In this document: positions 26,878-36,130 of the stretch, piece by piece
How positions within the stretch are numbered: position 1 is the stretch's first letter
Layout: each line of letters opens with the position of its first letter
Source: CAWEBF01 sp963807235
Lineage (GTDB): Bacteria > Acidobacteriota > Vicinamibacteria > Vicinamibacterales > UBA2999
Direction of reading: 5' to 3'
Length of the DNA: 64,000 nucleotides
NCBI GenBank assembly: GCA_963807235.1
Contig: CAWEBF010000015.1
Span: 324,772-388,771 of the forward strand
Program-made: the position numbers and the translations under genes
The notes under the pieces: generated by a model
What the model was told of the DNA's origin: nothing
What the model saw: the letters and a program-made list of their open reading frames with translations, nothing else
Databases searched by the model: none

Positions 26878-27882
26878 ATGACACGACGTGATCGGGTAGT
26901 GCGAGCCATAGCGATCGTTTTTGCGAGTGGCCAACTCGTCGGCGCGCAGGCGCAGTCTGGACGAACGGTGCAGGACGGCGTGTTCACCGAGGCCCAGGCC
27001 GCGCGCGGCCAGGCCCTCTATGCGAAGCAGTGCGCTTCCTGTCATGGCGACACGGCCGCAGGGCTGCAGGCGCCGCCGCTCGTCGGCGATGCCTTCCGCG
27101 GCAATTGGCGGGCACAGCCGCTGTCCGCGCTCGCCGGCAAGATCCGCAACACGATGCCCGCCGATGTGCAGGGCACGCTGTCCCCCGCGCAGTCCGTCGA
27201 CCTCGTGGCCCACATCCTGCGCCTCGGCGGATTCCCGGCGGGCCGGACGGAACTGGCCTCGACCGACGAGGCGTTGAAAGCCATTGCGTGGCCGCCCGTG
27301 CCTGCCAGCACCGCCTCGGCAGCCGGCGCTGCCGCGGCCTCGACCGTCCGCGCTTTTCCGCCGCTCGGCAACATGGCGCAGCTGATGCGCGGCATCTTCT
27401 TCCCGAACTCGAACCTGATCTTCACGGTGCAGACCCGCGATCCCGGCGCGCCTGCTCCGAAGCCGGACGCCGCCGCCGCAGGCGGCCAGACCGGCGGCTT
27501 CTCCTTCGTGGATTGGGGTGCGGGGATCTACGGGGGATGGCAGCTCGTGGACAACGCCGCGATCGCGCTGGCCGACGCATCGCCCTTGATGCTGACGCCG
27601 GGGATCCGCTGCGAAAACGGAAGGCTGGCGCCGGTCACGGATGCGTTGTGGATCAAGTTGACCGAGCAGATGATCGCCGTGGCGCGGAAAACCTACCAGG
27701 CCTCGCAGACCAGGAGCCAGGAGGCCGTGTCGGAGGCCACGGGCGACCTCTCCGACGCCTGCGCCGCCTGCCACCAGGCGTACAGAGAGACCCGTGGGCG
27801 CGGCCAGAATCCCGATCCGACCGACCCGTCGAACAAGGCGGCTCGCTGCATGGCCAGGTCTAGCGAGGCTCCGCCCCGCTAG
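26878..27882 (+). CDS. Exported dihaem c-type cytochrome
   Basis: 334 residues. After a signal peptide comes a class I cytochrome domain with haem site CASCH (residues ~50-54) and a distal Met candidate in NTMPADVQG. A Pro/Ala linker and a ~150-residue alpha-helical C-terminal domain follow, with a second haem site CAACH near the end, as in cytochrome c'-like folds. The likely role is to accept electrons from the PQQ dehydrogenase encoded just upstream. The last codons (SSEAPPR and stop) lie inside repeat copy 2. Confidence 0.88.
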   Translation: MTRRDRVVRAIAIVFASGQLVGAQAQSGRTVQDGVFTEAQAARGQALYAKQCASCHGDTAAGLQAPPLVGDAFRGNWRAQPLSALAGKIRNTMPADVQGTLSPAQSVDLVAHILRLGGFPAGRTELASTDEALKAIAWPPVPASTASAAGAAAASTVRAFPPLGNMAQLMRGIFFPNSNLIFTVQTRDPGAPAPKPDAAAAGGQTGGFSFVDWGAGIYGGWQLVDNAAIALADASPLMLTPGIRCENGRLAPVTDALWIKLTEQMIAVARKTYQASQTRSQEAVSEATGDLSDACAACHQAYRETRGRGQNPDPTDPSNKAARCMARSSEAPPR

Positions 27883-27919
27883 ACGAAGCAGTGTCTGATT
27901 GCCCCGCCTCCGGCGGGGC
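27858..27919 (+). repeat. Two-hairpin repeat element, copy 2
   Basis: Hairpin A: GTCTAGCGAGGC-tcc-GCCCCGCTAGAC (12 bp, one mismatch), containing the stop TAG (27880-27882) of the cytochrome gene. Linker GAAGCAGTGTCTGATT. Hairpin B: GCCCCGCC-tcc-GGCGGGGC. Confidence 0.8.
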
Positions 27920-27951
27920 GTAGTCCGACGCGCTGAGCATCGGGAGACACC

Positions 27952-29331
27952 ATGACACGACGAAATCGCTCGTTCCTTGTGGCGGTGCTGTTCGCGACGG
28001 TGGCAGGACACGCGGGCGCGCAGGCGCCGCCCACGCCTCCTCGAGCGAAAGCCCCCGGCACGTGGCGCATGGTGGGTGCTCCGCCGTGCGTGGCGCCCGA
28101 CGGCGGCACGCTGCAGTGCCCGCCGGCCAGCACACGCGTCACGGCCATACGCGCCCGCCGGCTGTTCGACAGCGAAGCCGGGACCATGCTGACCGACCAG
28201 GTGGTACTGGTGCAGGGCGAGCGCATCCTGGACGTCGGGCCCGCCTCGCGGGTGCGCCCGCCGGCGGGGGCCGCCATCATCGACCTGGGCGATGCGACCG
28301 TGCTGCCCGGGCTGATCGACGCGCACACCCACATGTTCAACACGCCCGAGAAGGGCACGTCACGCGAGCGGGCGACGATCATTGCCGTGCAGAACCTGCA
28401 GGCCGACCTGCGCGCGGGCTTCACCGCCGGGCGCGACATGAGCTCGCACACCAACGGCTACGCCGATGTGGCCATGCGCGACGCCATCAATCAGGGTGAC
28501 CTGGACGGCCCGCGGTTCCAGGTGGCCGGGCGCGGCATCCGCTGGTCGGCCGCTCCGGCCAATCCATCGGCGCCGGACGATCCGCTGGCTGGCACCGTGA
28601 TCCGCTCGGCGGAAGAAGGCCGCGCGGCTGTCCGCGATCACAAGGCCAAAGGCGTGGACTGGATCAAGCTCTACCCCACGGGCGCCTACTCGTTCACGCC
28701 AACCGGTGAGGCGCAATACGTGCTCACCTATCCCCTGGCCGTCCTGCAGGCGGTCATCGACGAAACCCATCGTGCCGGCCTGAAGGCGGCCTGTCACGCG
28801 TTTGGCGGCGAGGGACTGCAGAACGCGATCACGGCCGGCTGCGACACCATCGAGCACGGCTACGGCCTGACGCAAGCGCAACTCGATCAGATGGTGGCGA
28901 AGAAGCTCGACTTCGATCCGACGCTGGCGCGCTACACCGCGCCCTACATGGACGACAACGACGCCAAGGCGACCGGCGGCAAATTCCGCATGATCCCGAT
29001 CTTCGAGAAGGCCGTGTCGATGGCCGTGGCCACCAAGGGCCTCCGCACGATGATCGGCAGCGGCGTGGACGGCGGCCCGTTTCCGCATGGGACGCAGGCG
29101 CTCGAGTTCGAGCTGCTGGTCAAACGCACGGGCATGACGCCCCTGGCGGCGCTGCAGGCGGGCACGATCGTCAACGCCCGCGTGATGGGCTGGGCCGATC
29201 AGATCGGCTCGATCGCCAAGGGCAAGTTCGCGGACCTGGTCGCCGTGCCCGGCGACCCCGCGTCCGACATCACGGCCGTGCAGCGTGTGCGGTTTGTGAT
29301 GAAGGGCGGGAAGGTGATTCGACAGGACTGA
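27952..29331 (+). CDS. Exported amidohydrolase (imidazolonepropionase-like)
   Basis: 459 residues, intact, signal peptide ending HAGAQ. Metal-dependent amidohydrolase fold. VLPGLIDAHTHMF carries the first two His ligands, GVDWIKLYPTG the candidate carbamylated Lys, ACHAFGGEGLQ and DTIEHGYGL the later His ligands, and MIGSGVDGGPFPHG the catalytic Asp region. The ending MGWADQIGSIAKGKFADLVA is typical. Exported relatives include prolidase-like and imidazolonepropionase-like enzymes. The substrate is unknown. Its 3' end overlaps the convergent regulator gene by about 62 bases. Confidence 0.9.
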   Translation: MTRRNRSFLVAVLFATVAGHAGAQAPPTPPRAKAPGTWRMVGAPPCVAPDGGTLQCPPASTRVTAIRARRLFDSEAGTMLTDQVVLVQGERILDVGPASRVRPPAGAAIIDLGDATVLPGLIDAHTHMFNTPEKGTSRERATIIAVQNLQADLRAGFTAGRDMSSHTNGYADVAMRDAINQGDLDGPRFQVAGRGIRWSAAPANPSAPDDPLAGTVIRSAEEGRAAVRDHKAKGVDWIKLYPTGAYSFTPTGEAQYVLTYPLAVLQAVIDETHRAGLKAACHAFGGEGLQNAITAGCDTIEHGYGLTQAQLDQMVAKKLDFDPTLARYTAPYMDDNDAKATGGKFRMIPIFEKAVSMAVATKGLRTMIGSGVDGGPFPHGTQALEFELLVKRTGMTPLAALQAGTIVNARVMGWADQIGSIAKGKFADLVAVPGDPASDITAVQRVRFVMKGGKVIRQD

Positions 29332-30545
29332 GCGCGGCGAAGCGCGGGTCGCGCTTGAAGGCTTCCGCCTTCGGATCGACCTGCATGAGGAGGCTGAAGC
29401 CGGACTTCTCCTCGACGGACCGTTCGAGCTCGGACCACGCTTCCTCCGCCTGACCCAGAGCCTGGCGAAACACCGCCATATGGTACGCGTCCACGTACTC
29501 GGAGCGCCGCAGCTCCTCGAGTTCCTCGAGGATTGTCGTGGCCTGGGCGACGCGGCCCATTCTCGCCAGACATCTGCCCTCGAGCGCGCGCAGCCACGGC
29601 AGGTCGGGTGACGTCACCGATGCGATCTGGTACTGGCGCAGGGCATCGTCGAGGCGGCCCGAGCACTCGAGCGCCAGCGCGTAGTTGACGCGGACGATCT
29701 GCAAATACGGATGCAGCTCCACCGCCCGTGTCCCGACGTCGATGGCGGCGTCCAGCTCGCCGCGATACACGAGGTACCTGCACCTCGAGAGCCGCCAGCG
29801 TCCCGACTAGAGGATCCATCTGGTTCCCGCGGGCCAGCATGGCAACCGCGTCGTCCAGGCGGTTCAACGTGACGTACAACAGGGCGGCGCGCACGTAGGC
29901 CGTCCCCAACGACGGCTTGTCCTCGATCGTCTTGAGCAGCTCCGTTTCGGCTTCGGCGAAGCGATGCTCGAACAAGTGCAGACCGTGTGCCCGGTTGCAG
30001 CGCAATTCAGGACGCAGTCCGCCCAGCGCGACGGCGCGCTCGTGCGCTTCGAGGAACTTGGGATACACCTCGGTCGGCGGCCGCATGCCGAAGACCGCCA
30101 GCATCAAGTAGCACGTGGACAGACCGTCGTAGGCGCGGAAGTCGCCGGGGCAGTCCGCCGCCGCGTTTTCGAAGCAACCGATCGCCAGCTCCGCGCCCTC
30201 GCGCGTCCGGCGATCCCAGAAGTGCCAGCCCTTTCGGATCAGCTGCTCCGAGGTGGGCAGCTCCAGGCAGTAGCCCGCCTTGGGCCGGTGGGTGATCCAG
30301 CGGCCATACTCGCCCAGGCTCTTCTTCACCTCGCCGACGGTCACGTCCACGGTGTGGCGCGACACGTGCGTCCCGTCCCACGCCTCCGCAATCATCTGGT
30401 CGTGCCCCACCGCCCGGCCGTTGTGGCGCAGCAGAACGCGCAGCGCCTGAAATGCCTGGGGCCGCAGCCGCACTTCGACCCCGTCCCGGGTGATGCGGGC
30501 GTTCACGAGATCGACGACGAAGGGCCCGAAGGCGATTTCTGTCAC
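29270..30545 (-). CDS. Winged-helix (OmpR/CadC-type) regulator with TPR domain, one indel
   Basis: About 425 residues. GTG start at 30545. The N-terminal Trans_reg_C domain is clear: FGPFVVDLVNARITRDGVEV, FQALRVLLRHNGRAVGHDQM, RHTVDVTVGEVKKSLGEYG. The rest is TPR repeats (TAYVRAALLYVTLNRLDDAV and further). The frame changes near 29780. There is no receiver domain and no obvious transmembrane helix, so it would sense through its TPR part. Such regulators are numerous in Acidobacteriota. Its target is unknown. Confidence 0.82.
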
Positions 30546-30616
30546 GCAGTGGGTTCCCGAATTTGACCCTTTTTTGCGGCTCCGATCGCGCGGCCCTCTC
30601 CTAGGATCACGCGTGG

Positions 30617-30698
30617 ATGCTGTGAACGGAAAAGGCAGACGCGCGAAGCGCCTGCCGACCACGACCGCCCGGCTCTGGCGCCGTGCCGTTCACAGCAT
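30617..30698. repeat. 82-bp element with perfect 13-bp terminal inverted repeats
   Basis: ATGCTGTGAACGG (30617-30629) and CCGTTCACAGCAT (30686-30698) are exact inverted repeats. The 56-bp interior contains a smaller hairpin (GGCAG...CTGCC). It lies upstream of the regulator start and has no coding potential. It could be a MITE-like element, a structured RNA or a regulator site. Confidence 0.65.
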
Positions 30699-30709
30699 AC
30701 TCAACACCG

Positions 30710-30744
30710 GTCTTCAGTCTTCAGTCTTCAGTCTTCAGTCTTCA
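30710..30744. repeat. Heptamer tandem array, unit GTCTTCA x5
   Basis: Five perfect head-to-tail copies of GTCTTCA, 12 bases after the 82-bp inverted-repeat element. Confidence 0.92.
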
Positions 30745-30798
30745 GTTCCGCAGTTGCTCATCTGCATCGATGGCCATTGATGAGCAGTTCCGCGCCAG

Positions 30799-31362
<564 letters not shown>

Positions 31363-31372
31363 GCGCCCATTT

Positions 31373-31499
31373 TAACGGTCTAACCAGCCCGGATCTCGAG
31401 GCTGGTTAGACAGTGCTGTTTGGCGCGCTCCGCGCGCTGGACCGTTATGCAGAGCAACAACGAGTCAGGATTCACCTTTGGGGCTGCATAACGGTCTAA
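31373..31499. repeat. Repeat complex: two-hairpin element copy 3 within 11-bp direct repeats
   Basis: Direct repeats TAACGGTCTAA at 31373-31383 and 31489-31499 bracket the region. Inside: hairpin A GTCTAACCAGCC-(10 nt)-GGCTGGTTAGAC (31378-31411), linker AGTGCTGTTTG, hairpin B GCGCGC-tcc-GCGCGC (31423-31437), then a perfect 12-bp inverted repeat ACCGTTATGCAG (31441-31452) / CTGCATAACGGT (31484-31495) with a 31-nt loop. It lies between divergent genes. Confidence 0.75.
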
Positions 31500-31505
31500 T
31501 TGAAC

Positions 31506-32570
31506 GTGGGATTTCCAATCGAGCCGCCGGTCGAACCGATGCTGGCCAAGCTGAGCGACGCCGTACCAGAGGGCGACTTCCTGTTCGAGCCCAAGTGGGA
31601 CGGGTTCCGGGCCATCGTGTTTCGCGGCGCCGGTGGCGAGATCTTCACGCAGAGCCGGGATCTGCGACCACTCGATCGCTACTTCCCGGAGCTGAGCGCG
31701 ATGCTGCTCGATCAGCTGCCGGATGGCTGCGTGGTGGACGGCGAGATCGTCATCGCCACTCCCGACGGCCTGGACTTCGACGCGCTGCAGATGCGGCTCC
31801 ACCCCGCGGCCTCACGGGTCGCGAAACTCGCCCGCGACACGCCGTCGTCGTTCGTGGCGTTCGATGTGCTCGCCGCCGGCGGCACGGATCTTCGCGGACG
31901 GCCCCAACGCGATCGCAGGGCCGAGCTCGAACGGCTCCTGGGGCGCGCTCGGCCGCCGGTGCATCTGACCCCGCTGACGCGCGATCGCGCGCAGGCGATC
32001 GAGTGGCTGGCGCAGTTCGAGGGCGCCGGGCTCGACGGCGTCATCGCCAAGCCGACCGGCGGCGCGTACCAGCCGGGCAAGCGGGCGATGCTCAAGATCA
32101 AGCACGCGCGCACGGCCGACTGCGTGGTCGCCGGCTTCCGCTGGCACAAGACAGGGCCCAACGAGCTGGTCGGCTCGCTGCTGCTCGGCCTGTACGACGA
32201 CTCCGGCCAGCTGCACCACGTCGGTGTCACGTCGTCGTTCACGATGGCGGTACGGCGGCAGCTCGCCACGGAGCTGGAGCCGCTGCGGAAGGGCGCGATG
32301 GAGGCCCATCCCTGGCGCGCGTGGGCGGCGAGCGAGGGCGCGACGCGCATGCCGGGGGGACAGAGCCGGTGGAGCGCCGGCAAGGATCTCTCGTGGGAGC
32401 CGCTGCGGATCGAGCGGGTCTGCGAGGTGAAGTACGACCACATGCAGGGCGACCGGTTCCGGCACGCGGCGGTGTTCGAACGCTGGCGCCCTGATCGGCA
32501 GCCGCAGGACTGCCGCTACGACCAGCTGGAGGTCACGACCCCTTTCGAGCTCGAGAAGGTCTTCGGCTAG
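31506..32570 (+). CDS. ligC: ATP-dependent DNA ligase (LigC-type)
   Basis: About 354 residues: adenylation plus OB-fold domain only, the size of stand-alone bacterial NHEJ-type ligases. Motif I is EPKWDGFRAI (nucleophile Lys ~30). Motif III is FVAFDVLA and motif IV/V LDGVIAKPTGG, with LKIKHARTADCVVAGFRWHK as motif V/VI. A GTG at 31506 is taken as start; a TTG at 31500 is the alternative. The stop TAG (32568-32570) lies in a CTAG whose other strand is the stop of the convergent polymerase gene. Ku was not found in the window. Confidence 0.88.
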   Translation: MGFPIEPPVEPMLAKLSDAVPEGDFLFEPKWDGFRAIVFRGAGGEIFTQSRDLRPLDRYFPELSAMLLDQLPDGCVVDGEIVIATPDGLDFDALQMRLHPAASRVAKLARDTPSSFVAFDVLAAGGTDLRGRPQRDRRAELERLLGRARPPVHLTPLTRDRAQAIEWLAQFEGAGLDGVIAKPTGGAYQPGKRAMLKIKHARTADCVVAGFRWHKTGPNELVGSLLLGLYDDSGQLHHVGVTSSFTMAVRRQLATELEPLRKGAMEAHPWRAWAASEGATRMPGGQSRWSAGKDLSWEPLRIERVCEVKYDHMQGDRFRHAAVFERWRPDRQPQDCRYDQLEVTTPFELEKVFG

Positions 32571-32628
32571 CGACGCTTCGCGTCGCTAGCGTTCGGCACA
32601 GTGTCTTTTTGCCCGCGCTTCGCGCGGG
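32566..32628 (+). repeat. Two-hairpin repeat element, copy 4
   Basis: Hairpin A: GCTAGCGACGC-ttc-GCGTCGCTAGC (11 bp, perfect); its CTAG at 32567-32570 carries the stop codons of both convergent genes. Linker GTTCGGCACAGTGTCTTTTT. Hairpin B: CCCGCGC-ttc-GCGCGGG. The element encodes the last ~20 residues of the polymerase. Confidence 0.82.
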
Positions 32629-33937
32629 GGGGCCAGTCGTTCAGGTCGTCGTCGGGGTCCAGCGCTTCCTGCGGCGGGCGCAGCGCCTCCGGCACGTGCT
32701 GCAAGTTGACGCGGATGCGCGTCCACGTGGTGGACCGGCCCCGCATCGCGTCCACGAGCACGTCCGCCGGCTCGAGGTGCGCGCTCGCCTCCGGATGGCG
32801 AGCCTTCCACCGCTCGAGGCCCGCCAGCGCGTCCGCCTTGCCGCGCGCCCTCCCGATTTCGATCAGGGGCCGGCTGGGCACGCGCCGTTTCGAGGGCGCC
32901 ACGCGAGGCGCCTCGCCCGGCTGCTTGCGGTAGTGCGGTGGCCAGGGCGCGTCGCCGAGCCCCTCCTTCTCCTGGCGCGCCGAGAGATCGAGCAGTGCCT
33001 CCAGGCTTCCGGCCGAGTCGTCGATGTCGCGGTGGCGATCGCCGACCTCGGCAAACCGCGCGGGCATCGTGCGCAGCGTGAAGTCGGCCGGCTCGCAGGA
33101 ACCGACCTCGTCCCACCCCAGCGGGGCCGAGACGCGCGCGTCGGGCTTGGGGCGCACCGAATAGGCGGCGGCGATCGTCCGATCTTTCGCGTTCTGGTTG
33201 TAGTCGAGGAACACGCCGTGGCGCTCCTCTTTCCACCACTTGCTGGTCGCCAGCGACGGTGCGCGGCGTTCCACCTCGCGGGCCAGGGCGAGGGCGGCCC
33301 GGCGCACGTCGCCGAATCCCCACCGCCGTTCGATGCGCACGTAGATGTGCATGCCGCGTGACCCGGACGTCTTGGGCCACCCAACCAGCCCCAGATCGGT
33401 GAGCGTCGCCCGCACGACGCCGGCCACCTCGCGAACCTGCGGCCACTCGATACCTGGCACGGGATCGAGATCGATGCGCATCTCGTCGGGGTGATCGAGG
33501 TCATCCGCGCGCACGGGGTGCGGATGCAGCTCGAGGCACGCCAGGTTGGCCATCCAGACGAGCGCGGCGGCATCACGCGGCACGACTTCCTTGGCCGTTC
33601 GGCCGGACGGAAACGACAGCTCGACGACCTCGATCCACGGCGGGCGGGACTCCGGGGCCCGCTTCTGGTAGAAGGACTCCTCGTCGATGCCGTTGGGGAA
33701 TCGCAGCAGCATGTTCGGCCGGCCCCCGGCCCCGCGCAGCGCGCCGTCTGCCACCGCGACGTAGTACCGGGCGAGATCCAGCTTGGTGTATCCGGCCTGC
33801 GGAAAGAGGACCTTCCGCGGATTCGACACCGGCACTTCGCGGCCGCCGACAACGAGGAGCTCTTTTTCCGGTGTAGTGCCCACGCCCTGCTGATTGTAGA
33901 CAGGCGGTGGCCCGGTTTCTGCAGCACCGAAGGGCAT
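32567..33937 (-). CDS. LigD-type DNA polymerase/primase domain protein
   Basis: About 457 residues, intact. Archaeo-eukaryotic primase-type polymerase as in LigD: VPVSNPRKVLFPQAGYTKLD, MLLRFPNGIDEESFYQKRAP, catalytic acids in DEMRIDLDPVPG, TSGSRGMHIYVRIER, HGVFLDYNQNAKDRTIAAAY. With the neighbouring ligase it makes a split NHEJ toolkit. The start is uncertain: ATG at 33937 would overlap the divergent ATG at 33936, and GTG at 33883 just before the conserved domain is an alternative. The C-terminal tail (RGQKDTVPNASDAKRR) is encoded by the repeat element and is unlikely to be ancestral. Confidence 0.88.
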   Translation of the reverse strand: MPFGAAETGPPPVYNQQGVGTTPEKELLVVGGREVPVSNPRKVLFPQAGYTKLDLARYYVAVADGALRGAGGRPNMLLRFPNGIDEESFYQKRAPESRPPWIEVVELSFPSGRTAKEVVPRDAAALVWMANLACLELHPHPVRADDLDHPDEMRIDLDPVPGIEWPQVREVAGVVRATLTDLGLVGWPKTSGSRGMHIYVRIERRWGFGDVRRAALALAREVERRAPSLATSKWWKEERHGVFLDYNQNAKDRTIAAAYSVRPKPDARVSAPLGWDEVGSCEPADFTLRTMPARFAEVGDRHRDIDDSAGSLEALLDLSARQEKEGLGDAPWPPHYRKQPGEAPRVAPSKRRVPSRPLIEIGRARGKADALAGLERWKARHPEASAHLEPADVLVDAMRGRSTTWTRIRVNLQHVPEALRPPQEALDPDDDLNDWPPRAKRGQKDTVPNASDAKRR

Positions 33938-34936
33938 GTCCGGCCGGCGCACGGTCCAGCTGGCGCTCGTGCTCACGGTCATCGGGGCACTGGCCTCGGC
34001 GTGCGCGGCCAGACCGCGGGCGAGCCAACGATAACGGTGAGGCCGGCGGCGGTCGAGGGTATCGCGCCGAACACGCTGATGCTCCCCAATGTCCCGGCGT
34101 CTGTGAAGTTCGCGGTCATCGGCGACAGCGGCCGCGGTACACGCCAGCAGCGCGAGGTGGCGAATCAGATGGTGCGCTATCGCCAGCAGTTCGAGTTCCC
34201 GTTCACGATCATGCTCGGCGACAACCTCTACGAGGGCACGGCCACGCCCGACGACTACCGCGCGAAGTTCGAGGAGCCGTACAAGACCCTGATCGACGAC
34301 GGCGTCTCGTTCTATGCGGTGCTGGGCAACCACGACGACCCACGTCAGATCCACTACGAGCGGTTCAACATGAACGGCCGGCGCTACTACTCCTTCACGC
34401 CGCCTGGAAACGTCCTGGCCGGCATCACGACCTCGGTCGAGTTCTTCGCCATCGACTCGACCTATCTGGACCGGGAGCAGTTGGCGTGGCTGGACAAGCG
34501 GCTTGCCCGATCGACGGCGGACTGGAAGATATGCTTCCTCCACCACCCGATGTACACCTCCGGCCGGTACCGCCTCGCATCGCTGGCCCAACGCGCGGCC
34601 CTCGAATCCCTCTTCGTCACACACAAGGTGAACGTGGTCTTCTCGGGCCACGAGCACATTTACCAGCGCTCGAGGCTGCAGCGCGGCATCCAGTACTTCG
34701 TCAGCGGTGGCGCCGGATCGCTGCGCCGCGGCGACGGCATCCTGTCGCCGTATATCGCCCGGAGCTACTCCGGCGACTATCACTTCATGCTGGTCGAGAT
34801 CGAGAACGGCGACCTGCACTTCCAGGCCGTCTCGCGGACCGGCCGGACGATCGATGCCGGCACGCTGTCCCACACGAGCCGCCCGCCGGCGGCGCCCGCG
34901 CGAATCACGGCGCTGGGCACGGTGGGCCGTCGGTGA
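33936..34936 (+). CDS. Lipoprotein metallophosphoesterase, one indel near N-terminus
   Basis: About 333 residues. The start gives MSGRRTVQLALVLTVIGALA, then SAC, a lipoprotein signal. The frame changes near 34015. The calcineurin-like motifs follow in order: FAVIGDSGRG, MLGDNLYEG, LGNHDD, LHHPMYTSG, FSGHEHIYQR. This resembles periplasmic purple-acid-phosphatase-like or alkaline-phosphatase-like phosphoesterases. Its ATG overlaps that of the divergent polymerase (shared CATG), and its 3' end overlaps the convergent gene by ~32 bases. Confidence 0.86.
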
Positions 34937-36063
34937 TCATCGCCAGCCGGATTCGGAAGGCGCGCACCCACTCGGATACGGGCCGCGCGTCCTTGAACAG
35001 ACCACGCTTCTGATCGAAGCGGGCGCCGGCGAACAGATCGGCGATCTGCTCCTCGGACAGCTGACGCAGTCGTTCCACGAGAAACTGCCGGCCGGGCTCG
35101 CTGACGTGCGTGTCTCGGAACGTCGCGCCGCTGTATGGAAGCGCGGCCATCGTCAGGCGGCACGACGCGCGATCGCCCCAGATCGAGGTCGTGGCCCAGC
35201 CATCGAGGTCGACTTTTCGCGGGCCGAAGGCCGCGCCGAGATCCTGCATGATCAGCATGGGCTCCTGACACGGCGCGCCGTCGGGCCACTGGCGGCTCAC
35301 GCAGACCATCCGCTGGTTGTCGGCCTTGTTGTCCCAGTGCGCCAGAAAGGCGGCGAGCAGCCGCAGCGCGTCTACCTGCGCTCGCGGTGCGCCACCCTTC
35401 GAGCCGGGTCCACCTGGTCCAGTTCGTGGAAAGGCCCATCCCTGCTGGCTCGCAGTCTCGATCGGCCGGCCGTCGTACTTGCGCTCGACGGCTACCCATT
35501 CGTAGTCCTGGAAGTGCCCGTAGTCCACGGCGTGCTCGAAAAGCGGACCCACGTGGACGACGCCCACGGCTTTCATCATCGCGAAGGGATCGGCGGGACA
35601 GCCGTAGCAGCGGAGGCGTTCGACCAGCGTGACGGTGTCGGCCGGGAAGCCGAGCGCGCTCACCAGCCGCGTGGCCGCGGCCTCGGAGGGGATCTCCGAA
35701 CCCGTGCCGTACTTGACCCGAATCTCCTCGCCCCCATCCAGCACACAGTCGAACTTCGGCGTCGTACCACCGAGGCGGGTGACCACAAACCGGCACGAGA
35801 TTTCCTTGGTGTGCTGAGCACGGAACGAGGCCTTTGCGATAGCCGTCGCCGGCGGACGCCACACGTGCGCGCGGCTCAACGGCGTCGTTCCGCAAGTCCT
35901 CGGAGACGATCCGCTCCTCCGCGGAACGAGGGATCGGTGCCTCCGCCGCGGCTTCAATCGCACGTTCGCTCTCGACGACCGCCGGATCGGTTTTCTGCAA
36001 CGCGACCCACACGGCAGCCGCACCCACCGTCACTGCTATTGCCGCGAACGCACCTCGAACCAC
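34905..36063 (-). CDS. Membrane-anchored protein with possible atypical kinase fold, one indel
   Basis: About 386 residues. N-terminal membrane anchor (GAFAAIAVTVGAAAVWVALQ); frame change near 35865. The conserved core is CVLDGGEEIRVKYG (candidate ATP-binding Lys), LAAFLAHWDNKADNQRMVC, and some 30 residues later LIMQDLGAAFGPRK. H-x-D-N-K-x-x-N followed by D-L-G is the spacing expected for a catalytic loop and metal-binding DFG-like motif of the protein-kinase-like superfamily, as in HipA or FAM20-type kinases. No family name can be given. If active it would act outside the cytoplasm. Confidence 0.55.
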
Positions 36064-36080
36064 GAGATGTTCAGTGCAAT

Positions 36081-36109
36081 CGACGGACCAGCTGCAAGCT
36101 GGTCCGTCG
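36081..36109 (-). terminator. Strong hairpin between co-directional genes
   Basis: CGACGGACCAGCT-gca-AGCTGGTCCGTCG, 13 perfect base pairs with a 3-base loop, lies downstream of the DUF1501 stop (36131) and 18 bases upstream of the next start (36063). There is no T tract, so it may be a processing site, partial terminator or another intergenic palindrome. Confidence 0.5.
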
Positions 36110-36130
36110 TGTTGAGCTTGGAACGAGTGT

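Noticed and set aside
31373..31499. CRISPR-like repeat
   Set aside because: There are only two direct copies of 11 bp with structured, non-spacer-like sequence between them and no cas genes.
31506..33937. Complete phage or defence island around the ligase and polymerase
   Set aside because: Both are standard NHEJ-type proteins, flanked by metabolic and envelope genes. No nuclease, integrase or other defence gene is nearby.
32567..34873. A 768-residue reverse reading that extends the LigD-type polymerase upstream to 34873
   Set aside because: The upstream third lies antisense to the metallophosphoesterase gene and has no domain. The conserved polymerase domain starts only near 33860.
36081..36109. 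Further copy of the two-hairpin repeat
   Set aside because: A perfect single hairpin, but it lacks the CAGTGTCTTTTT linker and the second GC hairpin.
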